In this document: positions 35,825-43,300 of the stretch, piece after piece
Numbering within the stretch: position 1 is the first letter of the stretch
Layout: each line of letters starts with the position of its first letter
Origin: Spirosoma utsteinense
GTDB taxonomy: Bacteria; Bacteroidota; Bacteroidia; Cytophagales; Spirosomataceae
NCBI RefSeq assembly: GCF_014282275.1
Contig: NZ_VFIA01000001.1
Span: forward strand, 186,001 to 250,000
Direction: 5' to 3'
Length of the DNA stretch: 64,000 bases
Notes under the pieces: generated by a model
Database searches by the model: none
Told to the model about the DNA's origin: nothing
What the model saw: the letters and a program-made list of their open reading frames with translations, nothing else
Translations under genes and position numbers: made by a program

Positions 35825-36871
35825 TTACTGCTCTCTATTATCACTTGTTGCAATCAAACGTTCCCATTTTGTCAGGGCGGCCTGAAAATCGTCGGGTAAA
35901 GGCAGTTCGAACTGGAGCCATTCGCGGGAGCGTGGATGAACGAACCCCAGTGATTTGGCGTGCAATGCCTGCCGGGGAATGAGTTTGAACGCATTCTCGA
36001 CAAAGGTTTTGTAGGTGCCGTTCGGCATACCGCGCACGACGCGATCACCGCCATACATAGCATCGTTGAACAGGGGGTGGCCAATGTGCTTGAAATGAGC
36101 CCGAATCTGGTGTGTTCGACCCGTTTCCAGGTTACACTGCACCAGCGATACATAGCGCAGGGGTTTCAACGTTTTGTAATGGGTGACGGCCCATTTGCCT
36201 TTTGTTTCGTCGTCGTAGATAGCCTGCACTTTCCGGTCTTTCAGTGCACGGCCAATGTATCCGGTTATGGTGCCATCTGCGGGTTCGGGAACGCCCCATA
36301 TCAGCGCGTTATAGGTCCGCTCGATGCTATGGTCGAAAAACTGACGGGCCAGATGGGTCATGGCAAACTCGGTTTTGGCAATGACCATCAATCCCGACGT
36401 GTCTTTGTCGATCCGGTGAACCAGTCCCGGCCGTGCTTCCCCGTTACGGCCTGTTGGCAAGTTCTGGAAATGGTAAACCAGTGCATTGAGCAATGTCCCG
36501 TCCCAGTTGCCATGTGCAGGGTGGACAACCATGCCGGGCGGTTTGTTGATAACCAGCAGGTCGGCATCTTCGAAAACGATATCGAGTGGAATATTCTCCG
36601 GCTTGATATCCGTATCGCGGGGTGGGTGTGGCAGGGATACCGAAATGACATCCAGCGGCCTGATTTTATAACTGGCTTTGGTAGGTTTATCGTTTACCTG
36701 TACTGATTCGGAATCAATACCCGCCTGAATTTTGGTCCGCGTAGCGTTCTGCAACCGGTCCATCAAAAACCGATCGACCCGCAGCGGGCTTTGCCCCTTA
36801 TCAACCACAATACGGTGGTGTTCGTATAATTCGTCGTCCTCTTCTAAAATTTCGTCTCGCTGGTCTGTCAC
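35825..36871 (-). CDS. RluD-family 23S rRNA pseudouridine synthase
   Basis: This 348-residue enzyme isomerises uridines in 23S rRNA helix 69 or a related site. An N-terminal S4 RNA-binding domain (residues ~24-85: LRVDRFLMDRLQNATRTKIQ) precedes the RluA/RluD catalytic domain. The catalytic Asp sits in HRIDKDTSGLMV. Further motifs are INKPPGMVVHP and LETGRTHQIRAHF. The start is GTG at 36869-36871 by frame; the first ~20 residues (DEILEEDDELYEHH) are acidic and variable. It is separated by 55 nt from the divergent ACC deaminase-like gene and by 78 nt from the GNAT gene downstream. Confidence 0.94.
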   Translation of the reverse strand: MTDQRDEILEEDDELYEHHRIVVDKGQSPLRVDRFLMDRLQNATRTKIQAGIDSESVQVNDKPTKASYKIRPLDVISVSLPHPPRDTDIKPENIPLDIVFEDADLLVINKPPGMVVHPAHGNWDGTLLNALVYHFQNLPTGRNGEARPGLVHRIDKDTSGLMVIAKTEFAMTHLARQFFDHSIERTYNALIWGVPEPADGTITGYIGRALKDRKVQAIYDDETKGKWAVTHYKTLKPLRYVSLVQCNLETGRTHQIRAHFKHIGHPLFNDAMYGGDRVVRGMPNGTYKTFVENAFKLIPRQALHAKSLGFVHPRSREWLQFELPLPDDFQAALTKWERLIATSDNREQ

Positions 36872-36926
36872 AGATTGCTTCGATTAACGCAGATTTAAGC
36901 CGTCAATCCAGCCACGAAGATACGAC

Positions 36927-37823
36927 ATGCCTGACATAACGCAGCAATTAGCCCAGTTTGCGGCCAGTTCGCCGGTACAGTTTCTTTCCGACCCCTTCCC
37001 TGAACCGGTTTCGATTCGGGTATACATGAAACGCGATGACCTGCTGCACCCCCTGGTTTCGGGTAATAAATGGCGTAAACTGAAGTACAACCTACTGGCG
37101 GCTGGCGAGCAGGGACAGGCAACGATCATGACCTTCGGCGGGGCTTATTCCAATCACCTGTATGCGACGGCGGCCGCTGGCCGGGTGTTTGGTTTCAGAA
37201 CCATTGGTATAGTTCGGGGAGAAGAACTGGCCAGCGCTCCTTTGAATTCGACATTGCAGTTCTGCCAGCAGCAGGGGATGCAGCTGCACTTCGTTGACCG
37301 GGCCAGCTACCGGCGAAAGGAAGAACCCGCATTTTTAGACCAGTTGACCGGTCTGTTTGGTCCTTGCTATGTGGTACCCGAAGGGGGAACAAATGCACTG
37401 GCCATACGCGGTACCGCCGAAATTATGCCAGAGATCATCAGCCAGATGGGGTATACCCCTGATTATGTAAGCTGTGCAGTAGGAACAGGCGGTACCGTTA
37501 TGGGCTTAGCTGCATCGGCCCCATCCGACACCAGGGTACTTGGATTTCTGGTTCTGAAAGCGCCTGATTTTCAATTACCGCAACGGGTCAACTGCCAGAT
37601 CAGGACGGAGTACCACTTTGGCGGTTACGCTAAAGTCAGTCCGGTACTACTCGGGTTTATTCGGGCCTTCGAGCAAAAAACGGGTATTCTCATCGAGCAG
37701 GTTTACACAGGTAAGATGCTTTATGGTATTTATGACCTTGCCCGTCAGGGCTTCTTTCCTGCTGGTGCCAATATAATGGCCGTCCACACGGGCGGCTTGC
37801 AGGGACGCAGCCAGCTACTGTGA
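36927..37823 (+). CDS. 1-aminocyclopropane-1-carboxylate deaminase / D-cysteine desulfhydrase
   Basis: This 298-residue PLP enzyme is of fold type II (tryptophan synthase beta-like). The Schiff-base Lys is in SGNKWRKLKYN; the phosphate-binding loop is GTGGTVMGL. The pattern FGGAYSNHLYATAAAG is conserved across this family, which degrades D-cysteine to pyruvate, sulfide and ammonia, or opens the cyclopropane ring of ACC. The protein is slightly shorter than the ~330 residues of ACC deaminases, more like DcyD. Which activity it has cannot be decided from motifs. Its stop overlaps by 9 nt the stop of the convergent Sua5-type gene. Confidence 0.87.
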   Translation: MPDITQQLAQFAASSPVQFLSDPFPEPVSIRVYMKRDDLLHPLVSGNKWRKLKYNLLAAGEQGQATIMTFGGAYSNHLYATAAAGRVFGFRTIGIVRGEELASAPLNSTLQFCQQQGMQLHFVDRASYRRKEEPAFLDQLTGLFGPCYVVPEGGTNALAIRGTAEIMPEIISQMGYTPDYVSCAVGTGGTVMGLAASAPSDTRVLGFLVLKAPDFQLPQRVNCQIRTEYHFGGYAKVSPVLLGFIRAFEQKTGILIEQVYTGKMLYGIYDLARQGFFPAGANIMAVHTGGLQGRSQLL

Positions 37824-38792
37824 GTCATTAATCGCTGATCCATCAGGGACGCTAGCCCGTCGGAGCCGGTCGTTCATGGCCTGGCCAAGCCCCTCACTAG
37901 GTAGCAATTCAGCATAAATCACGTTAACGTCGAGGGTATCGAGGGCCCGCAAGTAAGCAAACAGATTTTTAGCAGCCTCTGCGAGGTCCCCGGTGGGGGA
38001 GAGTACACGCTGGTGGTGTTCTGTGATGCCCCCAAATGATTGGCGAAAGGCCAGCGTACCCGTTCGTTCGCCGGGTGGCGGGCTAAAGCCGGGTCGCAGT
38101 AAACGCAGCGGTTTTCGCGGGGCATAGTGACTGCTAAGCATGCCAGGTGCCTGCGGGTTGGAAGTCGAGTGAGTCCGTATGTCAACCGGCCCTATAAGCC
38201 GTTCGATCTGTGCAGGATCCATACCACCAAGCCGGTATATCGTGGGAATAGGGTTCTCAAAACCAATAATGGTCGATTCGAGACCAACCAGGGCCGGTCC
38301 GCCATCCAGTATATACGGTATTTGGTCGCCCAGTTGATCCGCAACATGCTGAGCGGTGGTCGGGCTTATGTAGCCGAAGGGATTGGCGCTTGGAGCCGCC
38401 AGCGGATAGGGCAGTGACCGAAGCAGGGCCAGCGTTAATGGATGATTCGGAATACGGACGGCAACCGTTGATAAACCTGACGTAACCAGGTCGGGGATCA
38501 GATCCCGTTTGGGCAGGAGTAGCGTTAACGGGCCGGGCCAGCACGTTTCGGCAAGTATCCGGGCCGCATCAGGAATGGCCGACACGAATTGCTCAACTTT
38601 TAGGATCGAGTCAGTATGAACAATAAGTGGGTCGAAAGAGGGCCGGTTCTTAACCTTGAAGATGGTTAAAACAGCGTCGGGGTTCAGGGCATTGGCCGCT
38701 AGCCCATAAACGGTTTCGGTAGGGATGCCTACTACATTGCCTGCTTCCAGGTAAGTCTTCGCAAGGTGAATATCTGTACCAATCTGTGCCAT
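37815..38792 (-). CDS. L-threonylcarbamoyladenylate synthase (Sua5/YrdC family)
   Basis: The enzyme makes the threonylcarbamoyl-AMP used for t6A at position 37 of ANN-decoding tRNAs. From ATG 38792 it has 325 residues: a YrdC domain (~10-200: GNVVGIPTETVYGLAANAL, KNRPSFDPLIVH, WPGPLTLLL, VAVRIPNHP, APSANPFGYISPTTAQHV, ESTIIGF) and a C-terminal Sua5 domain (APGMLSSHYAPRKPLRLL). I chose this ATG because a TAnnTTTG box lies 11 nt upstream and the alternative start at 38864 lies inside a perfect hairpin. The gene converges with the ACC deaminase-like gene and overlaps its stop by 9 nt. Confidence 0.92.
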   Translation of the reverse strand: MAQIGTDIHLAKTYLEAGNVVGIPTETVYGLAANALNPDAVLTIFKVKNRPSFDPLIVHTDSILKVEQFVSAIPDAARILAETCWPGPLTLLLPKRDLIPDLVTSGLSTVAVRIPNHPLTLALLRSLPYPLAAPSANPFGYISPTTAQHVADQLGDQIPYILDGGPALVGLESTIIGFENPIPTIYRLGGMDPAQIERLIGPVDIRTHSTSNPQAPGMLSSHYAPRKPLRLLRPGFSPPPGERTGTLAFRQSFGGITEHHQRVLSPTGDLAEAAKNLFAYLRALDTLDVNVIYAELLPSEGLGQAMNDRLRRASVPDGSAINDSQ

Positions 38793-38802
38793 ATTACAGG
38801 CA

Positions 38803-38810
38803 CAAAGATA
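38803..38810 (-). promoter_or_regulatory. -7 promoter box for the Sua5-type gene
   Basis: Minus-strand TATCTTTG ends 10 nt before the ATG at 38792, leaving a leader of only about 5 nt. It supports the downstream start. Confidence 0.5.
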
Positions 38811-38820
38811 AGCAGTAACC

Positions 38821-38878
38821 GATGAGTTTATGAGTTGGTCGATCAGGCGTAAGTTATCGACCAACTCATAAACTCATC
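38821..38878 (-). terminator. Perfect 23-bp inverted repeat after the FKBP gene
   Basis: Arms 38821-38843 and 38856-38878 are exact reverse complements with a 12-nt loop. It begins 6 nt after the FKBP stop (38885). Confidence 0.75.
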
Positions 38879-38884
38879 AACTAA

Positions 38885-39352
38885 TTAATGAGCCCCACCG
38901 GGTCCGTGAACATGACCATGGGCTAGTTCGTCGGCCGTAGCGTCACGAACTTCGAGCACTTCAATATCAAAATGCAGGTGCTGATCGGCCAGTGGATGAT
39001 TACCGTCTACCGTAATTGTATCTGGCTTGACATCGGTAACGGTGATAATCTGGCCATCGTTTGCTTCGAACTGCATGCCAATATCAATTGTCTGGCTACC
39101 GAACGACCGACGTGGTACCTCCTCAATCAGTTGTGGATCACGCAAGCCATATCCTTTCTCGGGCGTAATGTCCAGGTGTAATTTATCACCAACCGTATGA
39201 CCTTCCAGTCCTTCTTCCATGCCCGGAATCAGGTTGTTTTCACCGTGCAGGTAATAAAGGGGATCCTGTCCTTCGCTGGAGTCGAGCACAGTCCCGCTAC
39301 TGTCGCGCAGGGTATAGTGGATAGCCGCTACTTTGTGTTTCGTAATGTTCAT
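38885..39352 (-). CDS. FKBP-type peptidyl-prolyl isomerase, SlyD-like
   Basis: This 155-residue protein is a SlyD-type FKBP with an inserted chaperone flap. The FKBP core is at residues ~1-70 and ~125-145 (VLDSSEGQDPLYYLHGENNLIPGMEEGLEGHTVGD; LHFDIEVLEVRDAT), and the IF chaperone insert lies between (EKGYGLRDPQLIEEVPR). The C-terminus is rich in His (HGHVHGPGGAH), as in metal-binding SlyD. It acts on proline-limited folding and may deliver nickel or other metals. Typical length for short SlyD forms. A hairpin terminator follows; upstream is a 351-nt gap to the divergent desaturase. Confidence 0.94.
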   Translation of the reverse strand: MNITKHKVAAIHYTLRDSSGTVLDSSEGQDPLYYLHGENNLIPGMEEGLEGHTVGDKLHLDITPEKGYGLRDPQLIEEVPRRSFGSQTIDIGMQFEANDGQIITVTDVKPDTITVDGNHPLADQHLHFDIEVLEVRDATADELAHGHVHGPGGAH

Positions 39353-39703
39353 GACTTTGTTTCAATTTTGTGCTATGCTTTACCAAAATAACTAAACACA
39401 TAAATTGGGCATAGTGGTTGCTTTTTTTACTGAAAAACCAGTTTTTAGCAATAAGTTAACACAACTAAATCAATTAAAAAAAGACGAATGGCCTTTACAA
39501 ACCGTTATCATTGTGGGTATTTATTGACTGGTTGGCTACGAGTACCTCGAACTAATCAATTTTTAATCCGTTACAGATTTACCCACTTCATCCCGGGTAC
39601 TCGCTCCTAATCAAAGCGTGAATTCTCCTCCTGGATCGGAAATTAGCCCGCTCGAATCTTATTTATTAAGAAACCGGGCACATGTTTAACAAATGGATTA
39701 CCT
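39353..39703. other. Intergenic region between divergent FKBP and desaturase genes
   Basis: This 351-nt AT-rich stretch has no credible open frame and no hairpin with a long stem. It must carry both divergent promoters, but I find no exact TAnnTTTG box on either strand at a suitable distance; a near match is TTATTTTG on the minus strand around 39385. No other feature is recognised. Confidence 0.5.
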
Positions 39704-40846
39704 ATGCAGACTACATTGAAATTTACGAATACCAGTCGCTCCTTGTTTTTTAGTACTACCCGTAAGCGCGTAGATGCTTATTTTAAAGATAATAACCTTT
39801 CCCCCAACGCTAATGGGGCCATGTGGGGCAAAGTCGTCTTCTTTATGACGGGCTACGCGGTTCTTTACGGCTTGATCTTATCCAATCAGTTTAGTTTATG
39901 GGCAATGCTCGGTATGGCCATGCTACTGGGTATGTTTGCTGCGTTCATCGGTTTCAACGTGTCACACGATGCGATGCACGGGGCGCTCTCACGTCGCAGC
40001 TGGGTCAATGAATTATTCAGTAACAGCTTTTACCTGTTGGGTGCCAGTCCCTATGTCTGGAAAATTACCCATAACGTAGTTCACCATACATACACCAACA
40101 TACCCGGTCACGACGAAGATATCGAGGTGGCTCCCGGTCTGATTCGTCTCGACCAGGATGAAGCCCTGCGGCCCTGGCAGCGCTATCAGCAATGGTATGC
40201 ATTTCCATTGTATGGGTTGGCTTCGCTATCGTGGGTACTGCGAAAAGATTATGTCAAAATATTTAAGAACAAGATCGGCCAGACCCAGAATTCGGGCCAC
40301 CCCATGAAAGAGTATGTTACGCTCTTTGTTACTAAACTGGCCTATTACGGGTTGTTTCTGGTTTTACCCTATTTAGTGCTGGACATAACCTTATGGCAGT
40401 TGGCACTTGGTTTTTTTATCATGCACTTTGTTGAAGGCTTGGTACTGGGTCTTGTTTTTCAGTTGGCGCACGTTGTTGAAGGAACCGATTTCCCCGTGCC
40501 AACAGAGCAAAACACCATCGAAGAGGCCTGGGCTATTCACCAGGTGCGGACGACCGCTAATTTCTCTCCCCGCAGTTGGCTAGCCTCCTTTTTCTGTGGT
40601 GGCCTTAACCGCCAGATCGAACACCACCTGTTTCCGAAGGTCTGTCATATTCATTATCCTGCTATTGCCGCCATTGTCGAACAAACGGCTCATGAATTTA
40701 ACTTACCTTACCTGGAAAACCCTACCTTCGCAACGGCTCTCAAATCACATTACAAGATCCTGAAGATCATGGGTCGAACAAAGCCTGCTGTCTCCCGTCA
40801 GCTAGCCTATACCGATTTGGTGGATGAGCCGGTAAGCGTCTCATAA
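39704..40846 (+). CDS. Membrane fatty acid desaturase (acyl-CoA / delta-type)
   Basis: This 380-residue integral membrane di-iron enzyme introduces a double bond into a fatty acyl chain. The three His boxes are HDAMHG, HNVVHHTYTN and QIEHHLFP. The last box, with Gln before His, is characteristic of front-end (delta-5/6-like) or bacterial acyl-lipid desaturases. There is no fused cytochrome b5. Membrane segments include AVLYGLILSNQFSLWAMLGMAMLLGMF and LFVTKLAYYGLFLVLPYLVLDITLW. The start ATG (39704) begins MQTTLKFTNTS. The methyltransferase gene follows after 13 nt, so they probably form an operon. Regiospecificity and electron donor are unknown. Confidence 0.93.
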   Translation: MQTTLKFTNTSRSLFFSTTRKRVDAYFKDNNLSPNANGAMWGKVVFFMTGYAVLYGLILSNQFSLWAMLGMAMLLGMFAAFIGFNVSHDAMHGALSRRSWVNELFSNSFYLLGASPYVWKITHNVVHHTYTNIPGHDEDIEVAPGLIRLDQDEALRPWQRYQQWYAFPLYGLASLSWVLRKDYVKIFKNKIGQTQNSGHPMKEYVTLFVTKLAYYGLFLVLPYLVLDITLWQLALGFFIMHFVEGLVLGLVFQLAHVVEGTDFPVPTEQNTIEEAWAIHQVRTTANFSPRSWLASFFCGGLNRQIEHHLFPKVCHIHYPAIAAIVEQTAHEFNLPYLENPTFATALKSHYKILKIMGRTKPAVSRQLAYTDLVDEPVSVS

Positions 40847-40859
40847 ACCACCCTTTTCT

Positions 40860-41762
40860 ATGGCCTCCCAGCAAGATTTAGAGTTTACCTACTCTACTAT
40901 CGACAAAGTGTTTCGTTTAAGCATAGGCGAAACCGGCGATTATAGTGGAGCTATGTATAATGGCGATTTTTCGCTGACGCTCGAAGAGGCACAGCGGCAA
41001 AAACACCAGTTTATTGTCAACAGTCTGCGGATTGGGAACGGTACGAAAGTGCTGGACATGGGATGTGGCTGGGGGCCATTCCTTACCTATATAAAAGGTA
41101 AGGGGGCTCAGGGCCGTGGGGTAACGCTGTCTTCCGCTCAGGCAGCTGCCTGCGTGCAGAATGGACTAACGGTGGAGGTAAAGGACTGCCGTCAGATCAC
41201 ACCCGCCGATTATGGTATCTTTGATGCGGTAACCTGCATCGGTGGTCTGGAGCATTTCTGTTCTATCGAGCAATGGCAGGCTGGTCAGCAGGATGCTGTC
41301 TATGCTACCTTTTTCAGGAATCTCGCCGAGCTACTACCTTCTGGTGGCCGGTTCTATATGCAAACGATGGTGTTTGGTAAAAACATGATCGATTACAAGG
41401 ATATAAGTTTACACGCTGACAAGAACTCGGATTCCTATGCGTTGGCGCTGATGATTGCCCAGTTTCCGGGCTCTTGGTTACCGTATGGGGCCGAGCAGGT
41501 TATTCGGAACGCTCAGCCTTATTTCAAGCTAGTATCTCAAAGTAGCGGTCGTCTGGATTATATTGAAACCATTGGCCAGTGGCGCAAACGGTTTCGGGCG
41601 TTCAGTCTGAAAAAATATGCGTTATATGCGTCGCTGCTTCCCCGGCTGTTGACGAATAAGGCATTCCAGGAAATGATTCCGGTATTCCGGGTAAGTCCAA
41701 ACCGGGTTTGTTTCGAGCGGGAGACTATGGATCACTTCCGGCTGGTTTTCGAGAAAGTATAA
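40860..41762 (+). CDS. CFA-type S-adenosylmethionine methyltransferase (fatty acyl modifying)
   Basis: This 300-residue protein belongs to the cyclopropane-fatty-acyl-phospholipid synthase family (mycolic acid cyclopropane synthase type). The SAM-binding motif I is VLDMGCGWGPFL (near residue 65), followed by the family stretch GRGVTLSSAQ and GGLEHF. It lacks the N-terminal lipid-binding domain of E. coli CFA synthase (382 residues), resembling instead the short mycobacterial-type enzymes. These enzymes add a methylene or methyl group to the double bond of an unsaturated acyl chain. The gene starts 13 nt after the desaturase, which could produce that double bond. Product (cyclopropane, 10-methyl or other) cannot be told from sequence. 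Confidence 0.83.
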   Translation: MASQQDLEFTYSTIDKVFRLSIGETGDYSGAMYNGDFSLTLEEAQRQKHQFIVNSLRIGNGTKVLDMGCGWGPFLTYIKGKGAQGRGVTLSSAQAAACVQNGLTVEVKDCRQITPADYGIFDAVTCIGGLEHFCSIEQWQAGQQDAVYATFFRNLAELLPSGGRFYMQTMVFGKNMIDYKDISLHADKNSDSYALALMIAQFPGSWLPYGAEQVIRNAQPYFKLVSQSSGRLDYIETIGQWRKRFRAFSLKKYALYASLLPRLLTNKAFQEMIPVFRVSPNRVCFERETMDHFRLVFEKV

Positions 41763-41826
41763 GGTAAAGACAGACGTAACTCCTTCACATCATTCTCCCT
41801 GAAGAGGGATAGGTTGTTGGACCTGT

Positions 41827-41834
41827 TATTTTTG
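41827..41834 (+). promoter_or_regulatory. Possible -7 box directly before the 41-residue membrane protein gene
   Basis: TATTTTTG (TAnnTTTG) ends 4 nt before the ATG at 41839, so a transcript from it would begin at or near the A of the start codon (leaderless). No suitable -33 element is seen. Confidence 0.3.
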
Positions 41835-41838
41835 GTAT

Positions 41839-41964
41839 ATGAACGAGCGCTTTAAATTATGGCTTAAACGCGTAGGCTGGTTAGGCTTCTTCTTCTTTCT
41901 GATCAAAGGTCTCCTCTGGTTACTGATTCCATATTTGATTGCCAAAGGAATTATCTCTTTTTAA
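41839..41964 (+). CDS. Small single-pass membrane protein, 41 residues
   Basis: The frame ATG (41839) to TAA (41962-41964) encodes 41 residues: a basic N-terminus (MNERFKLWLKRVGW) and one membrane helix (LGFFFFLIKGLLWLLIPYLI) ending AKGIISF. The composition (positive-inside start, long aromatic helix with a central Lys) looks like a genuine small membrane protein. It follows the CFA-type methyltransferase by 76 nt on the same strand and is followed within 9 nt by a perfect 36-bp hairpin, a pattern shared with other real gene ends in this window. Function unknown. No Shine-Dalgarno sequence is seen. Confidence 0.6.
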   Translation: MNERFKLWLKRVGWLGFFFFLIKGLLWLLIPYLIAKGIISF

Positions 41965-41973
41965 GAGGAACCG

Positions 41974-42052
41974 GTAGGGGGTGAAAAAAATGAGCGAAAG
42001 GCCAAATACGATTTTTGTATTTGGCCTTTCGCTCATTTTTTTCACCCCCTAC
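41974..42052 (+). terminator. Perfect 36-bp inverted repeat after the small membrane protein gene
   Basis: Arms 41974-42009 and 42017-42052 are exact reverse complements with a 7-nt loop (gattttt), the longest unique hairpin in the window. It starts 9 nt after the stop at 41964. It also covers the upstream extension of the next frame (42015), so the fasciclin gene start is placed at 42159. Confidence 0.8.
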
Positions 42053-42158
42053 ACAATGTACTCCCCTATACCTACCGTTTAGTCAACAAAGTGGGGTATA
42101 TTGCCCTACGCCAGCTCAGCGAGCGGGTCTCACGTTATTCGCTAAAACTATACCCAAC

Positions 42159-42752
42159 ATGACCAAACAAACACGTTTCGGATGGGCGCTTTCTATTGCC
42201 CTTCTAGCTGGAACTCAGGTAACAGTACTGGCCCAGGATCAGAATGCTACGGCTCAGGCTACCGGCGGGTCAACTACTACCGCACCCCAAAATACCATGA
42301 AACCAGGGGGGGTAACCGGCAAAGACCTGACTATCAGTGCCGCAAAGTCGGCCAGTCATACGATGTTATTTCGGGCTCTGCGTGTCTCGGGTTTAACGGA
42401 TCAGGCTAGCGGAAAAGGACCATATACCGTATTTGCGCCAACAAACGATGCATTCGATAAACTTCCCACCGGCACATTCGATGAGTTGATGAAACCCGCT
42501 GCCAAGTCTAAGCTGGTCAAAGTGCTGGCATACCACGTTGTAAAGGGTAAACTCAAAGCCGCTGATTTACAGGATGGTCAGAAACTCAAGACGTTGACAG
42601 GCGGTACATTGACCGTGAATAAGGAAGGTGAGACCGTAACTATAGTAGATGGGGCCGGTAATAGTGCTACCATCAATCAGGCAGATATAGAAGCTACAAA
42701 TGGGGTTGTCCATTCAGTGGACTCGGTACTGATGCCGGCTGGCGGAAAGTAA
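42159..42752 (+). CDS. Secreted fasciclin (FAS1) domain protein
   Basis: From ATG 42159 the protein has 197 residues: a signal peptide (TRFGWALSIALLAGTQVTVLAQ), a short Thr/Gln-rich linker, and one FAS1 domain (residues ~55-195). FAS1 hallmarks are present: the H1-like block GPYTVFAPTNDAFDKLP, LAYHVVKGKLKAADL, and the H2-like ending IEATNGVVHSVDSVLMP. Single FAS1 proteins are frequent in Bacteroidota and act as periplasmic or surface adhesion or matrix proteins; the exact role here is unknown. An upstream in-frame extension to 42015 overlaps the 36-bp hairpin and encodes no signal peptide, so I reject it. A strong terminator follows. Confidence 0.9.
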   Translation: MTKQTRFGWALSIALLAGTQVTVLAQDQNATAQATGGSTTTAPQNTMKPGGVTGKDLTISAAKSASHTMLFRALRVSGLTDQASGKGPYTVFAPTNDAFDKLPTGTFDELMKPAAKSKLVKVLAYHVVKGKLKAADLQDGQKLKTLTGGTLTVNKEGETVTIVDGAGNSATINQADIEATNGVVHSVDSVLMPAGGK

Positions 42753-42774
42753 ACCGTTGACAAATAACGAATTG

Positions 42775-42809
42775 ATGCAAAAAGCCGGACCGTATCCGGC
42801 TTTTTGCAT
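42775..42809 (+). terminator. Terminator after the fasciclin gene
   Basis: A 15-bp perfect stem (atgcaaaaagccgga / tccggctttttgcat) with a 5-nt loop, 22 nt after the stop, with the T run inside the right arm. Confidence 0.8.
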
Positions 42810-42940
42810 AAGCAGTAGCTGAGTCTGCTATCAGAACTGGAACTAACAGGAAGGAGTAATACCCGTAAACAATCCATATGACCTACAGTTAATCCAGAAC
42901 AGGGTATAAACAAACCACAAACCTCAACGCAGAAAACGCT

Positions 42941-43183
42941 ATGGAAAATCAGGATCAGGACAAAGAGGATATCTTACGTGCCAAGCAGGCTATCTCACCC
43001 GCAGGATTGGGTGACCGCTCCGATAAAGCAACCCGGCTTCCCGGTAACGACTCGCCCGAGGACACGCCTTTAAGTGGGCTGGATACGTCACCTTCAGACG
43101 ATGAGGTGGAAGATGAAGCGACAACCCATCCCAATCGAAACCAGGATGGGAAAGTCGATATCGACAAACCGTCATACAGTTAG
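42941..43183 (+). CDS. Small acidic hypothetical protein, 80 residues
   Basis: The protein is hydrophilic and acidic (MENQDQDKEDILRAKQ, SPSDDEVEDEATTHPNRN) with no membrane segment or known motif, and is probably disordered. It is rich in Asp, Glu, Pro and Ser, as in stress-related or poorly characterised Cytophagales proteins. The ATG at 42941 is preceded by GCAGAAAACGCT without clear ribosome binding site. Its TAG stop is the start of a perfect 27-bp inverted repeat, which supports it being a real gene. Coding on the opposite strand in this interval is less likely. Confidence 0.6.
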   Translation: MENQDQDKEDILRAKQAISPAGLGDRSDKATRLPGNDSPEDTPLSGLDTSPSDDEVEDEATTHPNRNQDGKVDIDKPSYS

Positions 43184-43241
43184 TCAGCATCTAACAACAA
43201 AGGCATTTCCTAACGAAATGCCTTTGTTGTTAGATGCTGAC
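43183..43241 (+). terminator. Perfect 27-bp inverted repeat at the end of the small acidic protein gene
   Basis: Arms 43183-43209 and 43215-43241 are exact reverse complements with a 5-nt loop (ctaac). The left arm begins at the last base of the TAG stop. Confidence 0.8.
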
Positions 43242-43300
43242 ACCCGGTGATCAAATTAATTTATCCCAGTCGGTGTTATAGAATAGTATTTACTTAACGA

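Noticed and set aside
35960-36706. A 248-residue open frame on the plus strand over the pseudouridine synthase gene
   Set aside because: It is antisense to the RluD-type gene, which has all motifs; no independent evidence for a gene.
37815-37823. Overlap of two convergent stop codons as a sign of error
   Set aside because: Both proteins end at family-typical positions; short convergent overlaps are common in compact genomes.
42015-42158. Earlier in-frame start of the fasciclin protein
   Set aside because: It falls within the 36-bp hairpin and would displace the signal peptide, which begins at ATG 42159.
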